From JAWKIW01 sp046331175 (lineage in GTDB: Bacteria; Actinomycetota; Acidimicrobiia; Acidimicrobiales; Acidimicrobilacustridaceae), in NCBI GenBank assembly GCA_046331175.1, contig JAXLRI010000030.1, forward strand, positions 1-8,900: a DNA stretch of 8,900 bases, given 5' to 3'. Below the pieces are notes generated by a model. The model saw nothing but the letters and a program-made list of their open reading frames with translations. It was not told the DNA's origin and ran no database searches. Position 1 is the stretch's first letter; each line of letters opens with the position of its first letter. Position numbers and translations under genes: made by a program. Positions 1-5,124 of this stretch are shown piece by piece.

Positions 1-430
1 CGCGATCGCCGGCATGCGGCGGATCAACCGGGCCGCGTCCGAGGTGCTGGTCGGGTTGGGCCCGGGCGTCCACGCCACCACCGACGTCACCGGCTTCGGC
101 CTGTTCGGCCACGCCTGGGAGGTGGCCGAGCGGTCCGACGTCGTGGTCGAGCTCGACCTCGACGCCGTGCCCGCCTACCCCGGCGCGCGGGAGGCCGCCG
201 ACCGCGGGACCCGCACCGGCGGCGACCCCCGCAACCGGACCTACCTCGAGGGCCACCTGGCCGTCGACGCCGGGGTCGGGGAGGGGGCCGAGGCGCTGGG
301 CTTCGACCCCCAGACCTCGGGTGGCCTGCTCGCCGCCGTCGATCCCTCGTCGGTCGGCGCCTGTGAGGACGCCGGGTTCGCCCTGGTCGGTCGGGTCGAC
401 GCCGGTCCCGCCTCGGTGCGCGCCGTCTGA
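1..430 (+). CDS. selD: Selenide, water dikinase (selenophosphate synthetase) SelD, C-terminal fragment
   Basis: SelD makes selenophosphate from selenide and ATP; it is the cytoplasmic selenium donor for selenocysteine tRNA and 2-selenouridine tRNA. The gene enters from the left edge: the reading frame is open from base 2, so the N-terminal half with the Cys/Sec active-site loop and the P-loop-like glycine segment cannot be seen, and the ATG at 14 is internal. The visible 142 residues carry the AIRS/PurM-type C-terminal hallmarks: TDVTGFGLFGH (about nt 80-112), a VPAYPGA segment, the GG..N element (R-T-G-G-D-P-R-N), and DPQTSGGLL (nt 305-331). The last two match SelD rather than ThiL or PurM. 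The TGA stop is at 428-430 and the protein ends where SelDs normally end. Only weak short stems (e.g. GAGCG/CGCTC, 429-446) lie in the 48 bases before the convergent yaaA, so no clear terminator is claimed. Confidence 0.93.
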   Translation, partial: AIAGMRRINRAASEVLVGLGPGVHATTDVTGFGLFGHAWEVAERSDVVVELDLDAVPAYPGAREAADRGTRTGGDPRNRTYLEGHLAVDAGVGEGAEALGFDPQTSGGLLAAVDPSSVGACEDAGFALVGRVDAGPASVRAV

Positions 431-478
431 GCGCGGTGCTCCGCTCGGCGCTGGTCGGTCCCGGGTCCCCGCCGTTCG

Positions 479-1222
479 TCAGCCCGTCGGCGAGGTGATC
501 TCGGCGTGCACGCCGAGGTGCTCGAAACGGGCCAGCACCTCGCAGGGGTCGTGACCCTCGAGCAGCGCCCGGATGAGCCGGCCCTTGGCTGCCTTGCCGG
601 TGTGGCCGGCGACCCGCCCGGCCGGATCGATCAGGCGGACGCGCAGCAGCTCGTGGCCGTCGCCCGTCGGTGCCCACGCGGCGGCGTGCTCCTGTGGGAG
701 CAGGTCGATCACGATGCGCCCTCGAAGCCGGCGCTCGAGCACGGCCGTGAGCTCGTCGCGCCACCAGCGGTCGACGCGGCCGAGGTCGCCCAGGCGGACG
801 GAGAGCTTGAGGCGGAAGTCGGGGACGGGGTCGGTGAGCGCCGAGACCCCGGTGAGGGCGGTGACGACGAAGACCTCGGCCCGGGCTCGGGCGCGCGCCT
901 CACGATCGAGGGTGGCCACGTCGAGGTGGTCCCACACGACGCCGGTGAAGCGCCGCCACGCCGGCAGCGTGGGCGCGCCGACGAGGGCCCGGTTGGCCAC
1001 CAGGGCCCGCTCGAGCTCGGGCCCCTGGACGCCGAGGAGCGTGGCGTCGCCACCTCCGGCGGCGGCGAGCGCCTCGGCCACCGCTCGTCGCTTGTCGGCG
1101 AACGCCCTCCCGAACCGACCGGAGGCGGGGTCCCATGGGGGGCCGTCGCCGAAGGGGGCCTTGCCCTCCGAGGGCGGGACGAGGACGGCGAGGCGGGGGC
1201 GGGCGGCGGGGCCGCGGCCCAT
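479..1222 (-). CDS. yaaA: Peroxide-stress / iron-homeostasis protein YaaA (DUF328 family)
   Basis: The product has 247 residues, close to the roughly 250 usual for the family. In E. coli, YaaA lowers unincorporated intracellular iron during H2O2 stress and so limits Fenton damage; that role is transferred here by family only. The N-terminal signature PPSEGK is at residues 16-21, after a short basic extension. Other family-like elements are RFTGVVWDHLD (91-101), LTGVSALTDPVPDFRLKL (123-140) and the basic HTGKAAKGRLIRALL near the C-terminus (208-221). The chosen ATG (1222-1220) overlaps the upstream TGA (1224-1222) by one base, so translation is probably coupled to the Ser-x-x repeat gene and both are transcribed together. 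The gene is convergent with selD. Long open frames on the opposite strand over this region are GC-driven shadows. The family call is secure; the exact start is likely. Confidence 0.9.
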   Translation of the reverse strand: MGRGPAARPRLAVLVPPSEGKAPFGDGPPWDPASGRFGRAFADKRRAVAEALAAAGGGDATLLGVQGPELERALVANRALVGAPTLPAWRRFTGVVWDHLDVATLDREARARARAEVFVVTALTGVSALTDPVPDFRLKLSVRLGDLGRVDRWWRDELTAVLERRLRGRIVIDLLPQEHAAAWAPTGDGHELLRVRLIDPAGRVAGHTGKAAKGRLIRALLEGHDPCEVLARFEHLGVHAEITSPTG

Positions 1223-1779
1223 CAGCGGCCGGGGACGGCGGCGGCGGCGACCGCCAGCGCGCCGAGCACCATGCCGCCCTTGTCGACCAGGGCCAGCGCC
1301 GGGCTGAGGTCGCGGCCGTCGTCGGCCTGCAGCCATCGGGGCCGCTCGTTGACCCCGCCGATGGCCAGCACCGAGCCGGCCGAGCCGATCGACAGGATCG
1401 AGCCGGCCGAGCCGATGGACAGGATCGACCCGGCCGAGCCGATCGAGGCCAGCGAGCCGACCGAACCCGCAGAGCCGACCGAGCCGAAGGACCACAGGGA
1501 CAGCACCGACCACATCGAGCCCTGCGAGCGCACCGAGGCGAACGACCAGCGCGACTCGTTGGACCACACCGAGAACCCGGCCTCGCGGAGGCGATCGAGC
1601 AGCTCGGGGGCGCGGCCCCGGGCCTCGGCCCCGGCCCGGTGGCGCAGGCGTCGGCCGCGGTCGGCGGCGCGGCCGAGCATCCGACGCCCGAGCGACGCCG
1701 TGTGCGATGCGCCGAGGCGGGCCAGGTCGAGGGCGGCGATGGCGAGCTCGTGGTCGGTGGCGGCAGCGGTGTCGGCCAT
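1222..1779 (-). CDS. Ser-x-x tripeptide-repeat protein of unknown function, coupled to yaaA
   Basis: I do not recognise a function for this 185-residue protein. Residues 1-69 are polar, Arg/Ala-rich and probably helical. Then serine occupies every third position without a break from Ser70 to Ser136 (23 serines). The second position is mostly V/I/L/A/F; the third is Trp, Glu or Arg early and Gly or Leu later. The last part is three near-identical nine-residue units, IGSAGSILS (113-121, 122-130) and IGSAGSVLA (131-139). A polar linker follows, then a short hydrophobic C-terminal segment (about 168-182) that could be a membrane anchor. A strict three-residue period suggests a beta-solenoid or similar fibrous fold; this is inference. 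A TACCGT -10-like box lies 6 nt upstream of the ATG, implying a leaderless message. The TGA overlaps the yaaA ATG, which supports this strand and frame over the repetitive open frames on the other strand. I have an unverified impression that similar repeats occur in other actinobacteria. Confidence 0.72.
   Translation of the reverse strand: MADTAAATDHELAIAALDLARLGASHTASLGRRMLGRAADRGRRLRHRAGAEARGRAPELLDRLREAGFSVWSNESRWSFASVRSQGSMWSVLSLWSFGSVGSAGSVGSLASIGSAGSILSIGSAGSILSIGSAGSVLAIGGVNERPRWLQADDGRDLSPALALVDKGGMVLGALAVAAAAVPGR
1363..1572 (-). repeat. In-gene tandem repeat with 9-base period (27-base higher unit)
   Basis: This stretch encodes the Ser-x-x run. A Ser codon, mostly TCG in the regular 3' part, recurs every 9 bases on the minus strand. 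In the 1363-1443 part the period rises to 27 bases: two adjacent full units differ at 2 of 27 positions and a third has diverged at its end. Because the period is a multiple of three, every reading frame on both strands shows a pseudo-repetitive peptide here, so the frame was chosen from start, stop and operon context. The units are adjacent with no unique spacers. Confidence 0.85.
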
Positions 1780-1785
1780 GCGGTG

Positions 1786-1791
1786 ACGGTA
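1786..1791 (-). promoter_or_regulatory. -10 box (TACCGT) for the Ser-x-x repeat gene/yaaA operon
   Basis: TACCGT fits TAnnnT and ends 6 nt before the ATG at 1779, which places the transcription start at or next to the start codon. I see no Shine-Dalgarno sequence and no convincing -35 box. The same geometry recurs at other genes in the window, which raises confidence. Confidence 0.5.
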
Positions 1792-1886
1792 GTGGCTCAC
1801 CCGCCGGGCCGCCGGGGTCGAAGGACCCTCCGTCACCGGTGGGTGCCACGTGGGTGCACGGTGTCCGCCTGGGCGGCCGGCGCGGG

Positions 1887-1892
1887 TACGGT
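1887..1892 (+). promoter_or_regulatory. -10 box (TACGGT) for rnhB
   Basis: TACGGT followed by 8 nt and then the rnhB ATG at 1901. There is no purine-rich ribosome-binding sequence between them, so a leaderless or nearly leaderless message is likely. The identical nonamer GTACGGTCG occurs again in front of the gene at 5125. Confidence 0.5.
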
Positions 1893-1900
1893 CGCTCGGC

Positions 1901-2596
1901 ATGGCCCGCCTTCGTGCCGCCCTCCGCGCCAAGGCCCCCAACCGGGAGGCCGAGCGCGAGCTGTGGGCGGCCGGGGCCGATGTGGTCGTCGGGGTCGACG
2001 AGGTCGGTCGGGGCTCGTGGGCCGGACCGCTCGTGGTGGGCGCGGCGGTCATCCCCAAGGACCGCCGCATCGTCGGCGTGCGCGACTCCAAGGCGCTCAC
2101 CGAGGCCGAGCGGGAGCGGCTGTTCGACAAGGTCGCCGGGTGGTGCGAGGCGTGGGCGGTCGGCGCGGCCACCCAGCCCGAGTGCGACGAGCTCGGCATG
2201 TCGGCCGCCCAGAAGCTGGCCGCCCGCCGGGCCATCGAGGGGCTCGGGGTCGTGCCCGACAGCGTGCTGCTCGACGGCAGCTGGGACTTCGTCGGGGGCG
2301 GGATCGTCACGCGGGTGGTCAAGGGCGACGCCCGCTGCGTGTCCATCGCGGCGGCGTCGATCCTGGCCAAGGTGAGCCGCGACCGCGAGATGCGGGCCGC
2401 CGCCGAGCACTACCCGGGCTACGACTTCGAGTTCAACAAGGGCTACCCGTGCCCCCGGCACAAGGCGGCCCTGCAGGCCTACGGGCCGAGTGCGATCCAT
2501 CGTCGGTCGTGGGTCTTCATGGAGTCGATCCCGTGGACCGGCATCCCGCGCGTGCAGCCCGCCCAGCCCGAGGACCCCCAGCTGTCGCTCTTCTAG
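1901..2596 (+). CDS. rnhB: Ribonuclease HII
   Basis: The product is a 231-residue cytoplasmic endonuclease that cuts the RNA strand of RNA/DNA hybrids and starts removal of single ribonucleotides misincorporated into DNA. The type-2 RNase H signature GVDEVGRGSWAGPLVVGAAV is at residues 31-50. Catalytic carboxylates by comparison with E. coli RNase HII (D16, E17, D108, D126) are D33, E34, D125 (in LLDG) and D143 (in VVKGD); the 18-residue distance between the last two matches. The SIAAASILAKVSRD helix (148-161) and the C-terminal GYPCPRHKAAL..YGPSAIHRRSW element (181-204) are also typical. The C-terminal tail ends in QLSLF. An ATG at 1850 would add 17 residues, but the one at 1901 is preferred because the family motif then sits at the usual distance and a -10 box lies 8 nt upstream. 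The gene is divergent from the Ser-x-x/yaaA operon. Confidence 0.96.
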   Translation: MARLRAALRAKAPNREAERELWAAGADVVVGVDEVGRGSWAGPLVVGAAVIPKDRRIVGVRDSKALTEAERERLFDKVAGWCEAWAVGAATQPECDELGMSAAQKLAARRAIEGLGVVPDSVLLDGSWDFVGGGIVTRVVKGDARCVSIAAASILAKVSRDREMRAAAEHYPGYDFEFNKGYPCPRHKAALQAYGPSAIHRRSWVFMESIPWTGIPRVQPAQPEDPQLSLF

Positions 2597-2668
2597 CGAG
2601 GGCCGATCGGCGCGTCGGGCCTCCCGGCTGCGCTGGGTACCTCGGCGCGCGCCGGCGCCCGGCCCGGG

Positions 2669-3001
2669 TCAGCCGAAGCGCTGCCAGGCGGCCTGGCGGG
2701 ACACGCCGAGGGCCTCGCCGATGCGGGCCCAGGCGACCCGGCGGGTGCGCAGCAGGTCGACCAGGCCGCGCAGGCCGGCGTCGGCCGACTCGACGTTGCG
2801 ATCGGCGGCGGGGAGGCGGGCCAGCAAGGCGTCGTCGGACTCGTCGTCCATGGTGGGGAAGGGGATGGACGGGTCGGCGAGGATGCGGTCGCAGGCGGCC
2901 ACGCATGCGTCGCAGATGTGGCCGGCGGCGCCGGCGAGGAGCCGGTCGACCTCGGCGGCCGAGCGCAGGCAGAAGCTGCACGAGAGGGCGGTGTCGGTCA
3001 T
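2669..3001 (-). CDS. ClpX-type Cys4 zinc finger plus C-terminal HTH protein (putative regulator)
   Basis: The product has 110 residues. Residues 8-37 carry CSFC...CDAC, i.e. C8, C11, C30, C33 (plus C37), and match the zinc-binding N-domain of the ClpX unfoldase (there CSFCGK...ICDECV). The AAA+ ATPase part is entirely absent. After an acidic linker (about 50-75), residues 78-110 form a helix-turn-helix with WARIGEALGVSRQAAWQRF at 91-109, the style seen in sigma-4-like and small actinobacterial DNA-binding domains. ClpX uses this zinc finger for dimerisation and adaptor/substrate binding, so a dimeric, zinc-dependent DNA-binding protein is a reasonable inference; no regulon is known to me. A GGAGG (3010-3014) lies 8 nt before the ATG. 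A perfect 19-bp palindrome lies 30 bases upstream and is a candidate autoregulatory operator. The gene is divergent from the TIGR03086 protein and convergent with rnhB. Confidence 0.85.
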   Translation of the reverse strand: MTDTALSCSFCLRSAAEVDRLLAGAAGHICDACVAACDRILADPSIPFPTMDDESDDALLARLPAADRNVESADAGLRGLVDLLRTRRVAWARIGEALGVSRQAAWQRFG

Positions 3002-3007
3002 GGGCGC

Positions 3008-3036
3008 ATCCTCCGACGCGGTGCTCCTGGTGTCAA
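3008..3036 (-). promoter_or_regulatory. Putative promoter of the zinc finger-HTH gene
   Basis: On the minus strand a perfect TTGACA (3036-3031) is followed by 17 nt and then GAGGAT (3013-3008), which ends 6 nt before the ATG. The -10 box is imperfect (A and T at positions 2 and 6 only). It overlaps GGAGG, which could instead be a ribosome-binding site if transcription starts further upstream; the two readings exclude each other. The TTGACA lies inside the palindrome at 3031-3049. Confidence 0.4.
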
Positions 3037-3049
3037 GGTGACCTTGACA
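3031..3049. promoter_or_regulatory. Perfect 19-bp palindrome, candidate operator in divergent intergenic region
   Basis: TGTCAAGGTGACCTTGACA: two fully complementary 9-base arms around a single central base. It carries TTGACA in both orientations, so a protein bound here would cover a -35 hexamer on either strand. It lies between the zinc finger-HTH gene (start 3001) and the TIGR03086 gene (start 3115). The neighbouring HTH protein is the obvious candidate ligand, by inference. Confidence 0.65.
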
Positions 3050-3101
3050 AACTCCACGAGATGGATCGTGCTCGCCGGCCGACCCCTCGGTGGGCTGCGC
3101 C

Positions 3102-3107
3102 TACGCT
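3102..3107 (+). promoter_or_regulatory. -10 box (TACGCT) for the TIGR03086 gene
   Basis: TACGCT fits TAnnnT and is followed by 7 nt and then the ATG at 3115, so the message is probably leaderless. No Shine-Dalgarno sequence is seen. The 19-bp palindrome ends 52 bases upstream of this box, rather far for simple occlusion of this promoter. Confidence 0.5.
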
Positions 3108-3114
3108 GCGCGCC

Positions 3115-3684
3115 ATGGATCCGCTCGACGCCCTCGCCCTGGCCACCTCCGAGATGCAGCGGCGCCTCGACGCCGTCGCCGGCGACCAGTGGACGGCGGA
3201 CACGCCGTGCGACGGCTGGGACGTCACCGACATCGTGCGCCACGTGGTCGGTGGCAACCGCATGGCCGTCGCCCTGCTCGGTGGGTGCACGCGCGACGAC
3301 GCCATGGCGCTGCTCGCCGGGGTCGACCTCGGCGACGACCCGGTGGCGGCCTTCCGCGATGCAGCCGGAGCGCAGCTGGCTGCCTTCGCCGAGCCCGGAG
3401 CGTTCGAGCGCCTCTGCCACCACCCGATGGGGGACATGCCCGGCGAGCAGATCATCGGGTTCCGCACCGGCGACCTGACCATGCACGGCTGGGACATCGC
3501 CCGGGCCACCGGCGCCGACGAGGCGATCCCGCTCGCGCTGGTCGAGGTGGTGTGGGAGTCGCTGCAGCCCGTGGCGCCCTTCATCGGCCAGATCGGCCTG
3601 TTCGGCGGCGGCCCGAGCGGCGACGTCGGCGAGGACGCACCCCTCCAGGACCGCATGCTCGACCTCGCCGGCCGCACGATCTGA
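3115..3684 (+). CDS. TIGR03086-type metal-binding protein (DinB / mycothiol-dependent maleylpyruvate isomerase fold)
   Basis: The product has 189 residues with the layout of the actinobacterial TIGR03086 family: an N-terminal helix, then PCDGWDVTDIVRHVVGGN (31-48), and a central DLTMHGWDIARATG element (120-133). In this four-helix-bundle fold three side chains bind a divalent metal; H43 and H124 are clear candidates, with D120 the likely third ligand. Characterised members of the superfamily are thiol-dependent isomerases and transferases (mycothiol in actinomycetes), but most TIGR03086 proteins, including this one, have no assigned substrate. There is no signal peptide or membrane segment, so it is cytoplasmic. 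The start at 3115 is chosen because the family homology begins there and a -10 box lies 7 nt upstream; no in-frame start nearer the homology exists. It is divergent from the zinc finger-HTH gene and convergent with the acyl-CoA dehydrogenase. Confidence 0.85.
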   Translation: MDPLDALALATSEMQRRLDAVAGDQWTADTPCDGWDVTDIVRHVVGGNRMAVALLGGCTRDDAMALLAGVDLGDDPVAAFRDAAGAQLAAFAEPGAFERLCHHPMGDMPGEQIIGFRTGDLTMHGWDIARATGADEAIPLALVEVVWESLQPVAPFIGQIGLFGGGPSGDVGEDAPLQDRMLDLAGRTI

Positions 3685-3693
3685 TCGGGGCAA

Positions 3694-3727
3694 CCCGGGC
3701 TCGGCACCCGGGCCCGCCACGGTGGCG
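3694..3727. terminator. Possible bidirectional hairpin terminator between convergent genes
   Basis: Two adjacent GC-rich inverted repeats: CCCGGG (3694-3699) with CCCGGG (3707-3712) around a 7-nt loop, and CGCCA (3715-3719) with TGGCG (3723-3727) around 3 nt. They lie in the 69-bp gap between the stop codons of the TIGR03086 gene and the acyl-CoA dehydrogenase. There is no T-tract on either side. In such GC-rich DNA short stems occur by chance, so this is tentative. Confidence 0.3.
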
Positions 3728-3753
3728 CTGGTGGTGGGTTCGGGCTGCGCTTG

Positions 3754-5013
3754 CTAGTTCTTCAGGAGGTCCTTGAAGGCGGTCTTGGCGTCGATGCCGG
3801 GGTCCTTGGGCAGGCCGAGCACGCGCTCGCCGACGATGTTCTTCATCACCTCGTCGGTGCCGCCCGCCACCTTCATGCCGGGCACGCCGCACAGCAGCTG
3901 GCCCCAGGCGTAGGTGCCCCACTCGCCGCTGTCGGCCTGCATGCGGGGCCCGAGCACCTCGGCGACGAAGTTGGCGGTGCGCCACAGGTTGTTGGTCAGC
4001 GACAGCTTGGCGATCGACATCTCGGGGCCCGGCAGCTGGCCCGACTTGATCTTGTCCATGGCCCGCTGGTTCGTGTACTTGGCGACCTGGAACCCGATGT
4101 AGACGTCCATCAGGTGCTGGCGCACGATCGGGTCCTGGTCGAGGTCGAAGTGGCGGACCAGCTCGCGCAGCCGGGTGATGCTCGACAGGCCCATGCCGCC
4201 GGCGCCGCCGGCGCCGATGGACGCCCGCTCGTTCATGAGCGTGGTGAGCGCGACCGTCCAGCCCTGGTTCACGTCGCCGAGGCGGTGGCTGTCGGGCACC
4301 CGCACCTCGGTGAAGAAGACCTCGTTGAAGTTGGCCCCGCCGGTCATCTGGCGCAGCGGGCGGATCTCCACGCCAGGTGCCTTCATGTCGACCACGAAGC
4401 CGGTGAGGCCCTTGTGCTTGGGCAGGTCGGGGTCGGTGCGGCAGATGATCTCGCCGATGTCGGAGTAGTGGGCGCCCGAGGTCCACACCTTCTGGCCGGT
4501 GATGATCCACTCGTCGCCGTCGCGCTCGGCCTTGGTCTGCAGCGAGGCGAGGTCGGACCCGGCGCCCGGCTCGGAGAACAGCTGGCAGCCGACGATGTCG
4601 CCCCGGTACATCTTCCGGAGGTACGCCTCCTTCACCTCGTCGGTGGCGTGGGCGAGGATCGTCGGGGCGACCATCCCGAGGCCGATGCCGAAGAAGCCCA
4701 TCTCGGGCGTTCGGTACTTCGACTCGATCGACTGGTAGAGGCGGTCGTAGGCCGTGGGCAGGGCCCGGCCCCCGAACTCGGCGGGGCCGGTGATCCAGCC
4801 CAGGCCGGCGTCGAAGCGGGCGGCCCGCCACGCCTGGGCCTCGACCAGGGCGGCCTGCTCGCGCTCGGCGTCGACCTCCTCGAACAGGGCGACGTCGTCG
4901 GAGCCCTCGCCCCACAGGAACGGGGCGTCGTCGTCCTCCTTGCGCTCGGTGTGGGCGTCGAGGAAGGCGGTGACCTCGGTGCGGAACTCGTCGAGCGTGG
5001 GCGTGTCGGCCAT
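3754..5013 (-). CDS. Acyl-CoA dehydrogenase family protein (FadE-like)
   Basis: The product is a 419-residue flavoenzyme of the acyl-CoA dehydrogenase superfamily, which introduces an alpha-beta double bond into an acyl-CoA and passes electrons to ETF. The FAD/substrate signature QLFSEPGAGSDLAS is at 144-157 and KVWTSGAHYSD at 175-185. The C-terminal flavin-contact motif GGTDEVMKNIVGERVLGLP is at 384-402 (family form GGTSEIQRNI..ERVLGLP). That motif lacks the Glu that is the base in short/medium-chain enzymes. E262 in LMNERASIG aligns by eye with the helix-G catalytic Glu of isovaleryl-CoA dehydrogenase (E254) and is the likelier base. The substrate cannot be deduced. The start at 5013 is chosen because an AGGGGGA ribosome-binding sequence lies 4 nt upstream and family length fits; the frame stays open further upstream without homology. 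A TetR-style inverted repeat lies 18 bases upstream of the start. Confidence 0.93.
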   Translation of the reverse strand: MADTPTLDEFRTEVTAFLDAHTERKEDDDAPFLWGEGSDDVALFEEVDAEREQAALVEAQAWRAARFDAGLGWITGPAEFGGRALPTAYDRLYQSIESKYRTPEMGFFGIGLGMVAPTILAHATDEVKEAYLRKMYRGDIVGCQLFSEPGAGSDLASLQTKAERDGDEWIITGQKVWTSGAHYSDIGEIICRTDPDLPKHKGLTGFVVDMKAPGVEIRPLRQMTGGANFNEVFFTEVRVPDSHRLGDVNQGWTVALTTLMNERASIGAGGAGGMGLSSITRLRELVRHFDLDQDPIVRQHLMDVYIGFQVAKYTNQRAMDKIKSGQLPGPEMSIAKLSLTNNLWRTANFVAEVLGPRMQADSGEWGTYAWGQLLCGVPGMKVAGGTDEVMKNIVGERVLGLPKDPGIDAKTAFKDLLKN

Positions 5014-5017
5014 CTGG

Positions 5018-5024
5018 TCCCCCT
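5018..5024 (-). promoter_or_regulatory. Ribosome-binding site fixing the acyl-CoA dehydrogenase start
   Basis: AGGGGGA on the minus strand, separated from the ATG at 5013 by CCAG. It is one of the few clear Shine-Dalgarno sequences in the window and contrasts with the leaderless-looking neighbours. It decides the start codon in a frame that is open for about 230 further codons upstream. Confidence 0.55.
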
Positions 5025-5030
5025 GGAGCG

Positions 5031-5053
5031 AACTTGACTGTTCGGTCAAGTTA
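5031..5053. promoter_or_regulatory. Inverted-repeat operator overlapping a -10 box upstream of the acyl-CoA dehydrogenase
   Basis: AACTTGAC (5031-5038) and GTCAAGTT (5045-5052) are exact complements around the 6-base spacer TGTTCG. The size and symmetry are those of operators bound by TetR-family repressors of fatty-acid genes. On the minus strand TAACTT (5053-5048) fits a -10 box, which would start transcription inside the operator and give a leader of about 25-30 nt carrying the ribosome-binding site. The cognate regulator is not in this window. Confidence 0.6.
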
Positions 5054-5090
5054 CCGCCGGGGCGGTCACCGGACCACTCGGCGCGGGTGG

Positions 5091-5110
5091 TGGCGCGCGG
5101 CGGCGCGCCA
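5091..5110. repeat. 20-bp inverted repeat next to the -10 box of the 5125 gene
   Basis: TGGCGCGC (5091-5098) and GCGCGCCA (5103-5110) are perfect complements around GGCG. The repeat ends two bases before TACGGT. It could be an operator covering the -35 region or a DNA/RNA hairpin; its low-complexity GC composition makes chance a real alternative. Confidence 0.4.
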
Positions 5111-5111
5111 G

Positions 5112-5117
5112 TACGGT
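5112..5117 (+). promoter_or_regulatory. -10 box (TACGGT) for the four-helix membrane protein
   Basis: TACGGT is followed by 7 nt and the ATG at 5125. It lies in the nonamer GTACGGTCG, which is also found before rnhB. A leaderless message is inferred. Confidence 0.5.
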
Positions 5118-5124
5118 CGAACCC

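Noticed and set aside
1363..1572. Possible CRISPR or other non-coding repeat array
   Set aside because: Units are directly adjacent with 9/27-base periods in a coding frame and no unique spacers.
506..1786. Long plus-strand open frame with E-P-A-E-P type repeats
   Set aside because: It is antisense to both yaaA and the Ser-x-x gene. Its repeats are the mirror of the 9-base period, and it has no start signal or recognisable domain.
2643..2654. CGGCGCGCGCCG palindrome between rnhB and the zinc finger-HTH gene as a terminator
   Set aside because: There is no loop and no T-tract, and such GC alternation is common by chance at this base composition; the 72-bp gap has no convincing terminator.
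1135..3114. Collagen-like G-R-A-D-R-Q repeats in a long plus-strand frame joined to the TIGR03086 gene
   Set aside because: This is stop-free GC-rich sequence antisense to or out of frame with yaaA, the repeat gene and rnhB; only the part from 3115 has family homology.
3751..5037. 428-codon plus-strand open frame opposite the acyl-CoA dehydrogenase
   Set aside because: It is an antisense shadow of a gene with clear family motifs; its composition is Leu/Val/Gly/His-rich without motifs.
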